Shown: in pieces, positions 44,934 through 55,265 of the stretch
Layout of the letters: each line of letters starts with the position of its first letter
Position numbering within the stretch: the stretch's first letter is position 1
DNA from: Sesamum alatum
Taxonomy: Eukaryota > Streptophyta > Magnoliopsida > Lamiales > Pedaliaceae
NCBI GenBank assembly: GCA_034509735.1
Contig: JACGWO010000010.1
Location: 16,195,193-16,259,192 of the forward strand
Reading direction: 5' to 3'
DNA: 64,000 nucleotides
Made by a program: the position numbers and the translations under genes
Notes under the pieces: generated by a model
The model's input: the letters and a program-made list of their open reading frames with translations, nothing else
Told to the model about the DNA's origin: nothing
The model's database searches: none

Positions 44934-47177
44934 TTTAAAATCTACATTTTAAAAAAACAGCGCGCGATCAGTAGAAAATAAAAGACGGTGGTTTGAATAA
45001 AATAATTAAATGCATGGACTTTAGTCATTTAATCCTCCCACTATTTATACGAAAACACGGTACTCTCAAACGTGGTTTTCGGGAAATCCTTTCCAAGTGG
45101 GCTTGGGATCCACAGCGATTTTTCCCATACCCCGCTTTTTACGATTCGCATGGAAAAGATCCTGTGGGAGGTATTCCATACCATTCTCGTTCCACGAGAT
45201 TCCCAAGATTATTGCCTCACCCTTTCACATGATCCCGAGGACTCCAAGCGAATCATGTTAATTGGGCGTTAGACCCAACCCAATCGACCGAGCCACGGAC
45301 CCACTGGTACCCCCACGACTCGTGAGACAGGTAGCAGCAGCCCGCTTTTCGTTCATGACATAATGCAGCTTCCTTTAAGTACAATAACGTGCCACGACTC
45401 GTGAGACCACGCTATTGACCTAAAGCAGATTCCTCACTATGCCATGGATTGGAAGGCATGGACAAACTCCTAGAGTTCATGTCCACTTTGTCTAGGGTCT
45501 AATATTTTGACATTGGTCCAACCAATGTGAGAGTAAGTAATGACCGAGATCTCAAATAAATAAATATCTACACATACATCCATAATGCGTAAATAAACTA
45601 TTCATAGCAGTTATATGATAATAAACAACCCATTCATCCATCATCATAACCACATAAAAAATTAAAGCCTAGCACGCCCCTGTTGGATGATCACGAGCCC
45701 GAATCCTATGCGATCCACTGAGCCCGCAGTGGATCTATGGTCAATCTAGGGTTGGTCCTATACTATTACATTAATAGTAACCCAATCATCATGCTGATGG
45801 GCCTTGGTCTCTTTTTCTCTTTCTTCACTTTATGGAAAACTCCAAGGGACCTCCCGTCTGGGCTCTCCATGTGGTCCTTCCTTCTTCTCCCCCAATTACA
45901 TAAATAAAAACCTCACTCCTAGTCTACTCTCATTACATATTAAAAAAAAAAGAAGAAACCCCAGCGAAAACCCGGGGGGAGTACATAAGGAGGGAGGTAG
46001 AATGCCTTATTATTCCAAGGCAACTAGAAAGAGAGAAGGAGAAAGCAGTAAAAGAGGCACACAGGCCCAACAGAAAATAAACCATACATCCGGTCTAGGG
46101 CTCGCGATCATCCATTTCCATCCAACACACATAATCACATGATCCAATCATTATATTACAATATACCAACAACATATGATTTCCAATCATAAATATCCAA
46201 AATAATAAATGAATATGTGCACAACGTGTGAAAAATAAAACACAAATATTGGTAATATTATTTTCTCGTTTTAGGAAAACATTTTCCTCATTATTTTAAG
46301 TAAAATAACCCCGGGATTTCAAATCCAATTTATTTTACTCCTAAAATAATGTCTTTAGAAAAATAGGCATAATTGGACCCAAAAAAGAATTTTTCAGAAT
46401 TAATTCAAAATTAAAATTGAAAATAATTAGAAAATAAAAGAAAAACACTGCTAGGGTTTTGAAACCCTAGCAGCAGCAGCCGCCACCGCCGCCGCCGGCA
46501 GCGGCCCGCTGGCACGCGCACAGGGTAGCAGGCTCAGCCTGCCGCCCTTGCGCGCGCGCAGGCGCTGCCTGGCCGGGCGCGCGCGCGCGCAGGCCTCTTG
46601 CCTGCGTGCGCGCGCGCCTGGCCCGCAACGCGCTGCGCGGCCTGGCAAATCCGGCAGGCTGCCGCGCGCGCAGGCTCCCCTGCCTTGCGCGCGCGCACAG
46701 ACTCCTCCGTCTGCGTGCGCGCGCGCCTGGCGGTGCTGCCCAGAGCCCGTCCGCGCGCGGACTCGCAGGCGCGGAGCCTTGCGCGCGCGCGCGCATGAGC
46801 GCGCCTACCGGGCGCGCGCGTGCAAACACCCTTGTCTGCGTGCGCGCGCGCCTGGAGGCGCTGCCCTGCGCGACCAGCTGGGCGGGCGCGCGCAGGCCTC
46901 CCTTGCCTGCGCGCGTCTGCCCTGCCGGCAGCGTGCGGCTGCGCGCGGCCAGCCCTCCCGGCTGGCCGGCTGCGTCGTTTCTCGTTTTCCGTTCAATTTT
47001 CCACCCCGTTTCCCAAGAAAAACAGAAAAATACCAACATTCAGAAATTCACACGAATTAAAAGCAATAAAATCGACATGCTTAAAATCAAGAACAATCAA
47101 GATTTAATATAAAACATGCCAATATTACGTTTCATACTTATAACGCACATAAACCCTAGGCCTATACACCGAACCGG
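44934..47177 (-). other. Leader of element D with long GC-rich island
   Basis: Palindromes at 45314 and 45393, stem-loop at 45712-45735. A CpG-rich island at 46470-46975, the longest here, contains many GCGCGC runs and three copies of a 20-bp unit CTGCGTGCGCGCGCGCCTGG at 46602, 46711 and 46836. Long Ala/Arg-rich open stretches on both strands of the island are composition effects; no gene supported. Confidence 0.75.
45712..45735 (-). promoter_or_regulatory. Leader stem-loop, element D
   Basis: Perfect 9-bp arms GATCCACTG and CAGTGGATC around AGCCCG. Candidate RNA structure; role unknown. Confidence 0.68.
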
Positions 47178-47189
47178 GCTCTGATACCA
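47178..47189 (-). other. Primer-binding site of element D
   Basis: TGGTATCAGAGC on the coding strand, one base from the LTR; tRNA-iMet type. Confidence 0.88.
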
Positions 47190-47190
47190 C

Positions 47191-49164
47191 TGAAAGAAAT
47201 TGGTGGATCGTCACGGGAATTGCGCGAATGCGGAAGCGCGATATAAAATAAATTTACAAAAATAAAAGGCATGCTTTTAATTGTAAAGAACACGCTCAAG
47301 GGGTGTGCCCTTGAGGTTCCCGGGCGTTTGGTGTATCTCATGATCATAAAACAAATAAATAAATCATGGAGGCCATAGAGTTGGAAATTAAAGAGGGACG
47401 AAAATCTTAAAACGAGACCTACCCGTTGTCGTTTTCGTCTTCAACGGCTACTCGCGTTGTTACCCGTTTTGCGCCAAGACCTCGTTCTTGAGATCCTCCA
47501 AATCGTGACACACGATCCACCCACGAATTCTTGCACGTCCTGCTAGCAACGAACAAGTGTATAATTTTGGAGTGGACGAATCAACAACATGTTATCAATT
47601 AACGGTATTGATTCGTCTAAGTTCTAATGTTCCAAGAACAAAAAAGAACTAAGAAAAATATATTTTCTTGTGGGAGAAAGAGAGAGGGGCGGACGAGAGG
47701 TAGGAGAGGGGAGAGTGTGTGTTGTGTGTGTTTTCAAGAATCATCAAATCCTCCAAATGTTGGAAGCTAGAGGTTTATATAGAGGAAGAGTTTAATCCTC
47801 TTTAAACTCAAACTCTAAGTAACCTAATTTGACTAGGATTTTGACCTAGTCAAAGTCCTAGTCAAACTAGTGTTTGACCTAGTCAAACGAATCCTAGCCT
47901 TCCATCTCCCCTTTCCATCTCAACCGTTGATTTTAATTTAATGGAATATTTAAATCCTATTAAATATTCCAAAAGGCTAAAAGAATAAATATAATAATAT
48001 TATTATTTATTCTAAGCCCATTAAATCAACCCTTTTAATAAATCCTATTTATTAATTTAATTCCCTTTATCAAATAGAATGAATTAATTTCTCCAAGAAA
48101 ATATAGGACCCGATTAAATCTAATTTAATCATTCCTTTACTCCAATATTTAATTCCAAATTAAATACTAAGTGTGTGTGGATACTGTGTGACTCTTTAGG
48201 TTCACCATTCAGCTAGACTTGGTCGGATTCCTAGAATCCGTCCGTTACCATGGGTGGGCATCTAGCAACGGTCCATGGCACTAGAGACTAGGTGAAATAT
48301 TCAGGGATGAACATTTAGGCTGTCTTCGGTCTCATCACTTAGGGTCTAGGGCACGGAAAATGCAGGTACCCATTTTGGACCTAAGTGTCGGTCTGTCCTC
48401 ACTAAACGCCGCAAGGGAAACCTTTTCCCTTCTGTTCAGTTACTGTGGCCACAGATTTCAGGGACAAGACACAGAGCATATATGAGACTCAACTGTCAAC
48501 ACCTTTTGACAGGAGACAGATCCTTTCTTGGAAACTACTGTCACTTTGTACAAAGGAGTTGCACTAGACATGGCTTATGACTACTCAAGAGTATTTTGGC
48601 AATCTCTCACCATATCTAAGATACAGACCTGATGCACAGGTAAACTCAGCAGTTCCTCAAGTCAAAGGACTTGGCCTGTACCGTTGGAACCGGGAATACA
48701 CGTCATACCTTGCTGACCATACTCAAGGTCCTCCGTAAGACGGTTCCCGCGAGTCACCTCAGTCAGCTGCTTCCTAGCATGCTGACCCACTAACACTGCT
48801 TAGACGACCTTCATCACCCGTCGATGAAACACGACAGCAGATGCTTAGTGCAAGTCTCAAAGGGAATCCCGGTACCCATTTTCGGGATTCCTTGACTTGG
48901 AGATTTCCGGACTGATTCGGTAAGACTGATTTCATGGACCTACCTCCAAGCGTAGTCCCAGTCCCCGAAATCGTTTCTCAGTCCATGGGCTTTGTTTGCG
49001 TAGTGAACAGAAATGTAAATGCAAATAAGTGAACGTAAACAAAGTATTGCCATTTGAATTTTCACTTCTTTATTCATAAATGTTTTTATCAATACCAAAG
49101 AATTGTCTAGACATAGGTTACATATTCCTGCCAAAATTGGCTTACATGGTCACCTATTCTAACA
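47191..49164 (-). repeat. 5' LTR of element D, right copy
   Basis: TGAAAG to TCTAACA, 1974 bp, next to the primer-binding site. Nearly identical to 39690-41687, apart from a gap of about 35 bp near 48320 and scattered substitutions. Confidence 0.95.
47774..47888 (-). promoter_or_regulatory. LTR promoter, element D 5' LTR
   Basis: TTGAC inverted repeats (about 47828-47888) and TATATAAA on the minus strand at 47774-47781, directed towards gag. Confidence 0.58.
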
Positions 49165-49231
49165 ATAAAGCCATTTAAAAGCAAGTAGATCATGGCAAAC
49201 ACATAGATCTATGCCCCTTACATTGAACCGG
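49165..49231 (-). other. Leader of element E (part 2)
   Basis: Final bases of the E leader after element D, matching the H leader at 57045-57106. Confidence 0.8.
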
Positions 49232-49243
49232 GCTCTGATACCA
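49232..49243 (-). other. Primer-binding site of element E
   Basis: TGGTATCAGAGC on the coding strand, two bases from the LTR at 49246. Confidence 0.88.
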
Positions 49244-49245
49244 CT

Positions 49246-51470
49246 TGAAGGACAAGCGGATCCACCCGGGAGCGCGAGCGGAAGCGAGAAAAGTGTGTAA
49301 ATTAAATCAAATCTAATTTAAAATACGAATCCCAAGGGTTTTGCCCTTGGGTGCTCAACCGGGCGTTCGATGTAGGATGTGTAAATATTGAAAATGAATA
49401 TTAAACACATAGGGCACAGATAAATATATATATAATCAATCAAAGCGTAATAAACCGTTACCTTTGATTGTTTAGCGTATGGTCCCGGCTACTTGCATTG
49501 TTCCTTCTCCGGACTGCTCACAAAATCCAAACGTATGGATTCTCCAAAGGTGATCCACACCACACCGGAAGAAACACACGTTCTTCTTGCTAGAAAAGAA
49601 CGGGTTTAAGAAGGAATCGGTTTAAGAGAAGAACACTATGAATTAGTGCTCTCTTAAACTTACTTTTTCTTCTTCTTGATTCAAAATCAAGTGAAGAACA
49701 CAAGTGTGAGAGAGGGAGAGAGGGCCGAGAGTTGAGAGAGAGGAGAGGGATTTTTTCTTCTCTTTTTCCTAGAAAAAGATGAATAATGAAACACTTATGC
49801 TTGGTATTGTATATTCTAATATATATATATATATATATATTATTTAATGTGATTATTGGAATGTGTCTAGGTTCATCCAAGGATGTCTAGATTCATTCCA
49901 ATCAATCACCATCAATTCTTCAATCAAGCCTACAAAAATTTATGGTATGATCAAATCATACCAAAAGGGAAGAGCTTGATTGGAGTTGATTTGTCTCTTT
50001 CAAAAAGAGATAAGTCAACATACCACCTAGCATGAAACATGGCTGATTTTGCTTCCTCCAAGGGCGCATGTCAGCCATGTTTAATTAAGGGAAGAAGTCC
50101 AACTTCTTCCTATTCCAAAATAGGAATTATTTCTCCTCTTGGGTATAATTTAACGGACCGGGTTTTATCGTAATCCAATTACAACGAATTCAACATTAAA
50201 TCCAATTTAATGTCCATTTAAATTATTCCTGTTGATCTTTTAATCCAATTAAAAGATCCAACGTCTCAACTTTCCATATTTAATCGAAAATCAAATTTAC
50301 CGATTAAACGAAAGCCCGATACAATATCGGCCCGTCCATCCAATGGACTTTCCCTTAAGTAATCCAATTACTTATTTTATCCTTTGAGATTGACTCCAAG
50401 TCGATCTCTCAACCTCCTCGGTGATTTGTGTGTGACCCTTTAGGTTCACCCTCAACTAGACTTGGGTCCGTGTCCCACAAGGGCCCATTACCATGGGTGG
50501 CCGTCTAGCAACGGTCCATGGCACTAGAGACTAGGTGAATTCGCGTGAACATTTAGGCGCCGATTCCGTACGGGTACGGTGCTTCCGTCTACCGTCTCCC
50601 GGCCTTAATCTAGGGTATAGAATTGGGCGTCAGTTCCCATCCTTGACTAGGCATCTATGCTTAATACTCGAGACTACGTATGCTTCTTTGCGTCGACACA
50701 GGAAACCATTCCCTATTCGACCAACCACTGTGGCCACAGCTTCAAACAGCATGAACGTGTCTCCGAGTGCATAGAAGATACCTCTGTCACATACTGATAG
50801 GGGATGGATCCTCTTCTTGGAATCCACCGTCCTCGCTACACATTCCGACTGCACTGGACAAGGCTTATAATGATCATCTTACAGAATGATCACCTCTCGC
50901 CAGATGCAAGATACAGCCGTCCTGTCGACGCGACTGCCATGATTCCTTCAAGCCTAAGGACTACTCCCGTACTATCAGAACTGGGAAAATCCAATCATAC
51001 CGACCAAGCCTCCAAAGCTTCCATATGATGATCCCCGCGAGTCAGTTCAGTCTCGATCCCAGTCGACCAACCCATCAAGATCGTGTAGGCGTCCCACTCA
51101 TGTCGCCGATGAAACACGGCACTCATCCAATGATCGCGACTCTTGATGCAAGTCTCAATAGGACTCTCCATGCCCTGTCTCGAGGTCCTCCACTTGGAAC
51201 GTTTCAGACCCAAACTCTAAATCAGTTGGGTTCATGACCACCATCCAATGCGTGGCCCAACTGCACGAGTTGTTAACCGTGGTCTGTGGGCTTTGTTGAG
51301 ATATAAGCAAAACACCGTTTTAACATATGTAAAATGAGCGCAACAAAGTAGACACCAATTGTGACGAACCCTCATTTTATTCAGCACATAATAATATTTC
51401 ATTTACATCGAGTTGTCAAATAGGTTACAAATTGCCAAACCTATTGGCTTTCTGGTTACCTATTCTAGCA
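49246..51470 (-). repeat. Shared, apparently chimeric LTR between E and H
   Basis: 2225 bp, TGAAGG to TCTAGCA (one change in the end). Primer-binding site of E on the left, polypurine tract of H on the right. From 49246 to about 50430 its variants match the E LTR at 31879. From about 50560 to the end they mostly match the H LTR at 57121, including indels such as the GCACGAGTTGTTAACC stretch. This is what a crossover between two LTRs would leave. Confidence 0.85.
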
Positions 51471-51487
51471 ATCTCCCACTTGACCTG
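51471..51487 (-). other. Polypurine tract of element H
   Basis: CAGGTCAAGTGGGAGAT on the coding strand, beside the shared LTR. Confidence 0.8.
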
Positions 51488-52140
51488 AAGCCAATCACCC
51501 ATTGATCTCAAACCCATCTTGTCCAGATGCTGAGTATAGGCAACTTGCGACACGGGCTTAGTAAGTGGATCTGCTATTTTTCTGCGGTTCCTTTGCTCGC
51601 TATGGCCCCATTGTTATAGCAGAAGATAACCACTGGCTCAGCGATGCTAGGTACTACACCCAACTCTTGGATATAGCTCTTCATCCAAACCGCCTCCTTA
51701 GCAGCTTCCGAAGCTGCTATGTATTCAGACTCTGTGGTGGAGTCCGCCATGGTAGCCTGCTTGGAACTCTTCCGAGCAACCACGCCACTATTAAGTCTGA
51801 ACACATAACCAGACTGAGACTTGGCATCATCGTCATCCGACTGGAAGCTAGCGTCGCTATAGCCTTCCAGTATCAACTCTCCACCGCCGTACATCAAGAA
51901 CATGTCCTTAGTCCTTTTTAGGTACTTCAGGATAGTCTTGACTGCACTCCGGTGTGCCTCCCCGGCACACGACTGATATCGACTAGTTACGCACAAAGCG
52001 AAAGCCACATCAGGTCTAGTGTACTGAACAACATACTGTATGTTGCCTACGGCTGAAGCATAGGGGATGTCCAACATCCGTTTAAGCTCCTCATCAGTCT
52101 TAGGAGACTGCTTCTTGGATAACTTAATTCCATGTCTCAC
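51488..52140 (-). pseudogene. RNase H and end of RT, element H
   Basis: Open for 188 residues (51574-52140): TDEELKRM and SRYQSCAGEAH of the RT end, then YSDASFQSDDDDAKSQSGYVF, ATMADSTTESEYIAASE and the third site reading FCYNNGAI, where the catalytic Asp is Tyr. Compared with E, about 105 bp are missing just after this motif near 51575, so the C-terminal end including HHRSKHI is deleted. The enzyme cannot be active. Confidence 0.82.
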
Positions 52141-52800
52141 AGGAAGGAATCCTCATTTTGAGTTCTCCATCTTGAATCTCTTCAAGACTTTCTCAATATA
52201 CGAGGACTGGGTCATTCCTAACATCCTTCTAGATCTATCCCTGTAGATCTTGATCCTAAGGATGTAGGATGCCTCGCCCATATCCTTCATGGAGAATTGT
52301 GTTGACAACCAAGCTTTAGTGGTACCCAACATCTTAGCATCATTCCCAATGAGCAAGATATCATCCACGTAAAGCACCAAAAACGCAACCGAGCTCCCAC
52401 TGATCTTCTTGTATACACAAGGATTGGACTCGTTCTTGATGAAATCATATCCCCGTATGACTTCATCAAAACGTATGTTTCAGCTTCGGGAAGCTTGTTT
52501 GAGGCCATAGATGGGCCTTTGGAGACGGCAGACTTTCTGCTCTTCTCCAACAGTTGTGAAACCTTCCGGCTGATCCATATAGATCTCTTCCTCTACGAAA
52601 CCGTTGAGGAAGGCCGTTTTCACGTCTATCTACCATATTTCATACTCATACCATGCTACGGGCGACTAGGTTTCCTCAAAGTCGACCCCAGGTCGCTGAG
52701 TGTAACCCTTCGCCACAAGCCTGGCTTTGAAGGTTTTAACCTCCCCGTCAGCTCCAAGCTTATGTTTGTAGACCCATTTACACCCTACGGGTTTTACCCC
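52141..52800 (-). pseudogene. Reverse transcriptase of element H
   Basis: Frames 52153-52380 and 52287-52550 on the minus strand. The first carries LYVDDILLIGNDAKML with the catalytic YVDD and STQFSMKDMGEASYIL. The N-terminal segment at 52560-52760 contains the MDQPEGF and PGVDFE regions, with a deletion near 52655 that removed part of the AIAKSIRI-type segment. Several frameshifts. Confidence 0.78.
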
Positions 52801-52877
52801 TTTGGGTGGGTCCACTAGGGTCCAAAACCTGGTTTGTACCCATCGAGTCCATCTCGGATTTCATGGCCTCAAGCCAC

Positions 52878-53906
52878 TTATCCGAATCGATGTCCGACAT
52901 CACTTCTCCGCGTCTTTGGATCATTATCCAACTGACCGGTTAGGCCCAGAAAGCCATATCTATCAGGTGCATTGGATACTCTGGCCGACCTACAGAGGAC
53001 TGGAACAATATCAGTGGCAACTACTGGCTCAATTGTCACTGCCGCCTCATGGGGTACCTCACTTGATTCCTCAAGGAGTACCTCATCGCGTCGACTATCC
53101 GATGGAAAACCCTTTTTCAAGAACATTGCGTTTCGCGAGACAAAAATCTTTTGCTCGGAGGAATCATAGAAATAATACCCCGCAGTTTCTTTCGGATAGC
53201 CAATGAACCTGCATAAACTAGACCTCAAGTCCAGTTTATCTCCCACTAATCTCTTGACATATGCGAGGCAACCCCACACTTTCAAGTATTTGTAGGAGGC
53301 AGGCTTGCCATGCCATATCTCATATGGCGTATGAGATATCTTCTTAGATGGTGCCAAGTTCAAAACTTTGGCCACCGTCTCAAGAGCGTATCTCCAGAAG
53401 GAAAGGGGGAGTTCAGTAAAACTCATCATGGATCGGACCATGTACAACAAGGTCCGATTCCTTCTTTCAGACACACCATTAAGTTGTGGTGTTCCAGGAG
53501 GGGTCCACTGAGAGAGAATCCCATTCTCTTTTAGATAATCAGTAAACTCACCACTCAAATACTCTCCACCTCGGTCCGATCGAAGGGCTTTGATCTTTCG
53601 ACCGGTTTGGTTCTCTACTTCAAGTCTGTATTCCTTAAACCTTCCGAAGGCTTCAGACTTGTACCTCATCAGGTAAACATAACCATACCGTGAGTGATCA
53701 TCGGTAAAGGCTATGAAGTACGAGTACCCACCTCTAGCCTGAGTATTTAGTGGGCCACAGACATCCGTATGAATCAAATCCAACAGACCATTGGCTAGCG
53801 TGCTTTGTCCAACAAAGGGTTTTTTGGTCATCTTTCCCTTCAGACAGGATCCGCAGGTTGGTAGGTTGTCTAAATCGTCTATTTCTAGACTCTTTGAGTC
53901 CACCAA
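52878..53906 (-). CDS. Integrase of element H (open, partial)
   Basis: 342 residues open. Order: LPTCGSCLKGK of the pre-integrase finger, LIHTDVCGPLNTQARGGYSY (Asp), FTDDHSRYGYVYLM, LRSDRGGEYLSGEF (Asp), NGVSERRNRTLLYMV (Glu), VLNLAPSKK, PYEIWHGKPA, YYFYDSSEQKIFVSRN, then a linker ending in the CRSARVSNAPDRYGF motif. The DDE triad is complete. The His pair of the zinc finger lies upstream of the frame (around 53925-53950). It inserts element cDNA; the polyprotein context is broken on both sides. Confidence 0.87.
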   Translation of the reverse strand: MVDSKSLEIDDLDNLPTCGSCLKGKMTKKPFVGQSTLANGLLDLIHTDVCGPLNTQARGGYSYFIAFTDDHSRYGYVYLMRYKSEAFGRFKEYRLEVENQTGRKIKALRSDRGGEYLSGEFTDYLKENGILSQWTPPGTPQLNGVSERRNRTLLYMVRSMMSFTELPLSFWRYALETVAKVLNLAPSKKISHTPYEIWHGKPASYKYLKVWGCLAYVKRLVGDKLDLRSSLCRFIGYPKETAGYYFYDSSEQKIFVSRNAMFLKKGFPSDSRRDEVLLEESSEVPHEAAVTIEPVVATDIVPVLCRSARVSNAPDRYGFLGLTGQLDNDPKTRRSDVGHRFG

Positions 53907-54037
53907 CCTTCTTATCCTATCTTCAAAAATATGACCTAACCTCGCATGCCATATCTATGCGTTATCGTGATCATCATGTTTTCGTTTGTGTTCTGCAGTC
54001 ATAATCCAATTAGACTGTTGAAGTATGTACAAACCGT

Positions 54038-54343
54038 TTACCAATGTACCAAGCAGATGAGAAATACCATCTTTAATAATACAAAAAGCCATTTTTTATT
54101 GATGGTAAATGAAAATCCCTCCTTATCAAGGACCGAGATAGAAACAATATTTTTAATCATGCTAGGTACATAGAAACAGTCATTCAGTACAATCCTAACA
54201 TTACTACTAATGGCTAACTCTATTGACCCTACGACTTCCGCAGCAACGGCCGTGCCATCACCTAGCCTCAAGATCATCTCATCCTTGGTTAGCCTTCTGC
54301 TTCTTTGCAGTGCCTGCAAATCATTGCATATGTGAGCACCGCA
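54038..54343 (-). pseudogene. Protease of element H
   Basis: Frame 54038-54319 has LQRSRRLTKDEMILRLGDG, YVPSMIKNIVSISVLDKEG and the LICLVHW end. The D-T-G start is in the preceding frame (ends SWVLDT at 54344); a base change near 54343 disrupts the TGCGAHICND stretch. Part of the gag-protease fusion. Confidence 0.75.
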
Positions 54344-55265
54344 TCAGGTATCCAATACCCATGAAGCAGAATTAGTTACCATGTTTACTTCAACCACAAA
54401 CATACCTGGGTTGGAGAGGAGTTGTGGGCGCTCCCTCTTCCAATGTCCATTTCCTTGGCAATGTATGCAGACATCATTTGCCTTGGACCGCTGAGAACCA
54501 CGGGCCTTCCCTTTTCCTTTGCCCGGTCCCACCGGAGCAACAGGGGCGCCTGGCGAGCGAGCAGGGGCCCCAACCGTCTTCCCTTTTCCCTTCTTCCTCT
54601 TCCAGCGTCCGGCCCTCTTGCCATTCGCTTTGGAGGTCGAAGCCTCTCCTATCAATACCGCCGGCGCTGACTTGTGGGTCGTTGCCTCGTATTGAACCAG
54701 TATGTTGATCAACTCATGAATAGACTTCTCAACTTCGTTCATGTTGTAGTTTACAACAAACGGGTCATAGGAAGGAGGAAGCGACTGGAGGATCACGTCA
54801 ATGTACGTGTCATTGTTAAGCCCAGCTTTAAGGTCCTCGAGTTTCTCCACTAGGGAGAGCATCTTAACCCCATGACTTTGTAAAGACGATCCTTTAGCAA
54901 GCTTGGTGCCAAAGAATGCTTTTGTGGCGGCATATCTAATATGCCTATCCGGAACCGCATAAACCTCGTTTATGCGGAGCATTATTGTGGAGACGCTGTC
55001 CAGCCTCTCATACTGCTTCTGGATGTCGTTAGATATCGAAGCCAGTATGATACTGCGTACTTTTTGGTTGTCCTCATGCCATTTCTCGAACGTCAAACGT
55101 TCTTCTGGCGTGGACCCCTCCGGTAAGTCGCACGGCGGTGGCTCGTCCAAGACGTAGCCTTGGTTCTCGAAACCGAGGACAATGCTCAGGTTTCTCAGCC
55201 AGTCCGAGTACTTCATTCCGTAATTTATTACTCTCAAGTACCATGGTTAATGGATTCTTAGACAT
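54344..55265 (-). pseudogene. gag of element H (UBN2-type)
   Basis: ATG at 55265 (MSKNPLTMVLESNKL), with a frameshift near 55220, after which the frame stays open for 297 residues to 54344. It contains YSDWLRNLSIVLGFENQGYV, the STPEERLTFEKWHEDNQK stretch, SNDIQKQYERLDSV, RYAATKAFFGTKL, GVKMLSLVEKLEDLKAG, LQSLPPSYDPFVVNYNMN, VQYEATTHKS, a basic tail and the zinc knuckle C-I-H-C-Q-G-N-G-H-W-K-R-E-R, where the last Cys is Arg. It runs into the protease start. Only one early frameshift separates it from an intact frame. Confidence 0.85.

Larger units (their letters stand above)
39690..49164 (-). mobile_element. Element D: rearranged Ty1/copia in the leader of E
   Basis: Two full LTRs (39690-41687 and 47191-49164) enclose, from the left: an inverted gag zinc-knuckle piece (41688-41940, plus strand), an integrase segment (41941-43167, minus), a truncated plus-strand LTR (43168-44359), the N-terminal gag (44360-44933), leader and primer-binding site. 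Protease, RT, RNase H and polypurine tract are absent, so it could move only with help from other copies. The two LTRs differ at only about five positions in the first 200 bp, making it the youngest large insertion here. Flanks GCCAA and ATAAA do not match, so no target duplication is visible. A misassembly of near-identical repeats is the main alternative. Confidence 0.78.
31879..51470 (-). mobile_element. Element E: Ty1/copia, first unit of a tandem array
   Basis: 3' LTR 31879-34104, internal region 34105-39689 with the leader end at 49165-49245, and the 5' LTR 49246-51470 shared with element H. Element D lies in the leader. Domains on the minus strand are RNase H, RT, integrase, protease and gag, each frameshifted. 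The LTRs (about 2226 bp) form a distinct group from those of B, C and D, though ends, purine tract and primer site agree. The left flank of the array is TGTGT and the right flank after element H is GCACG, so there is no common target duplication. Confidence 0.85.

Noticed and set aside
46467..47112. Several overlapping Ala/Arg-rich open frames of 60-190 residues on both strands
   Set aside because: They exist because the GC-rich island has few stop codons in any frame. They have no domain and no homologous frame in the other leaders.
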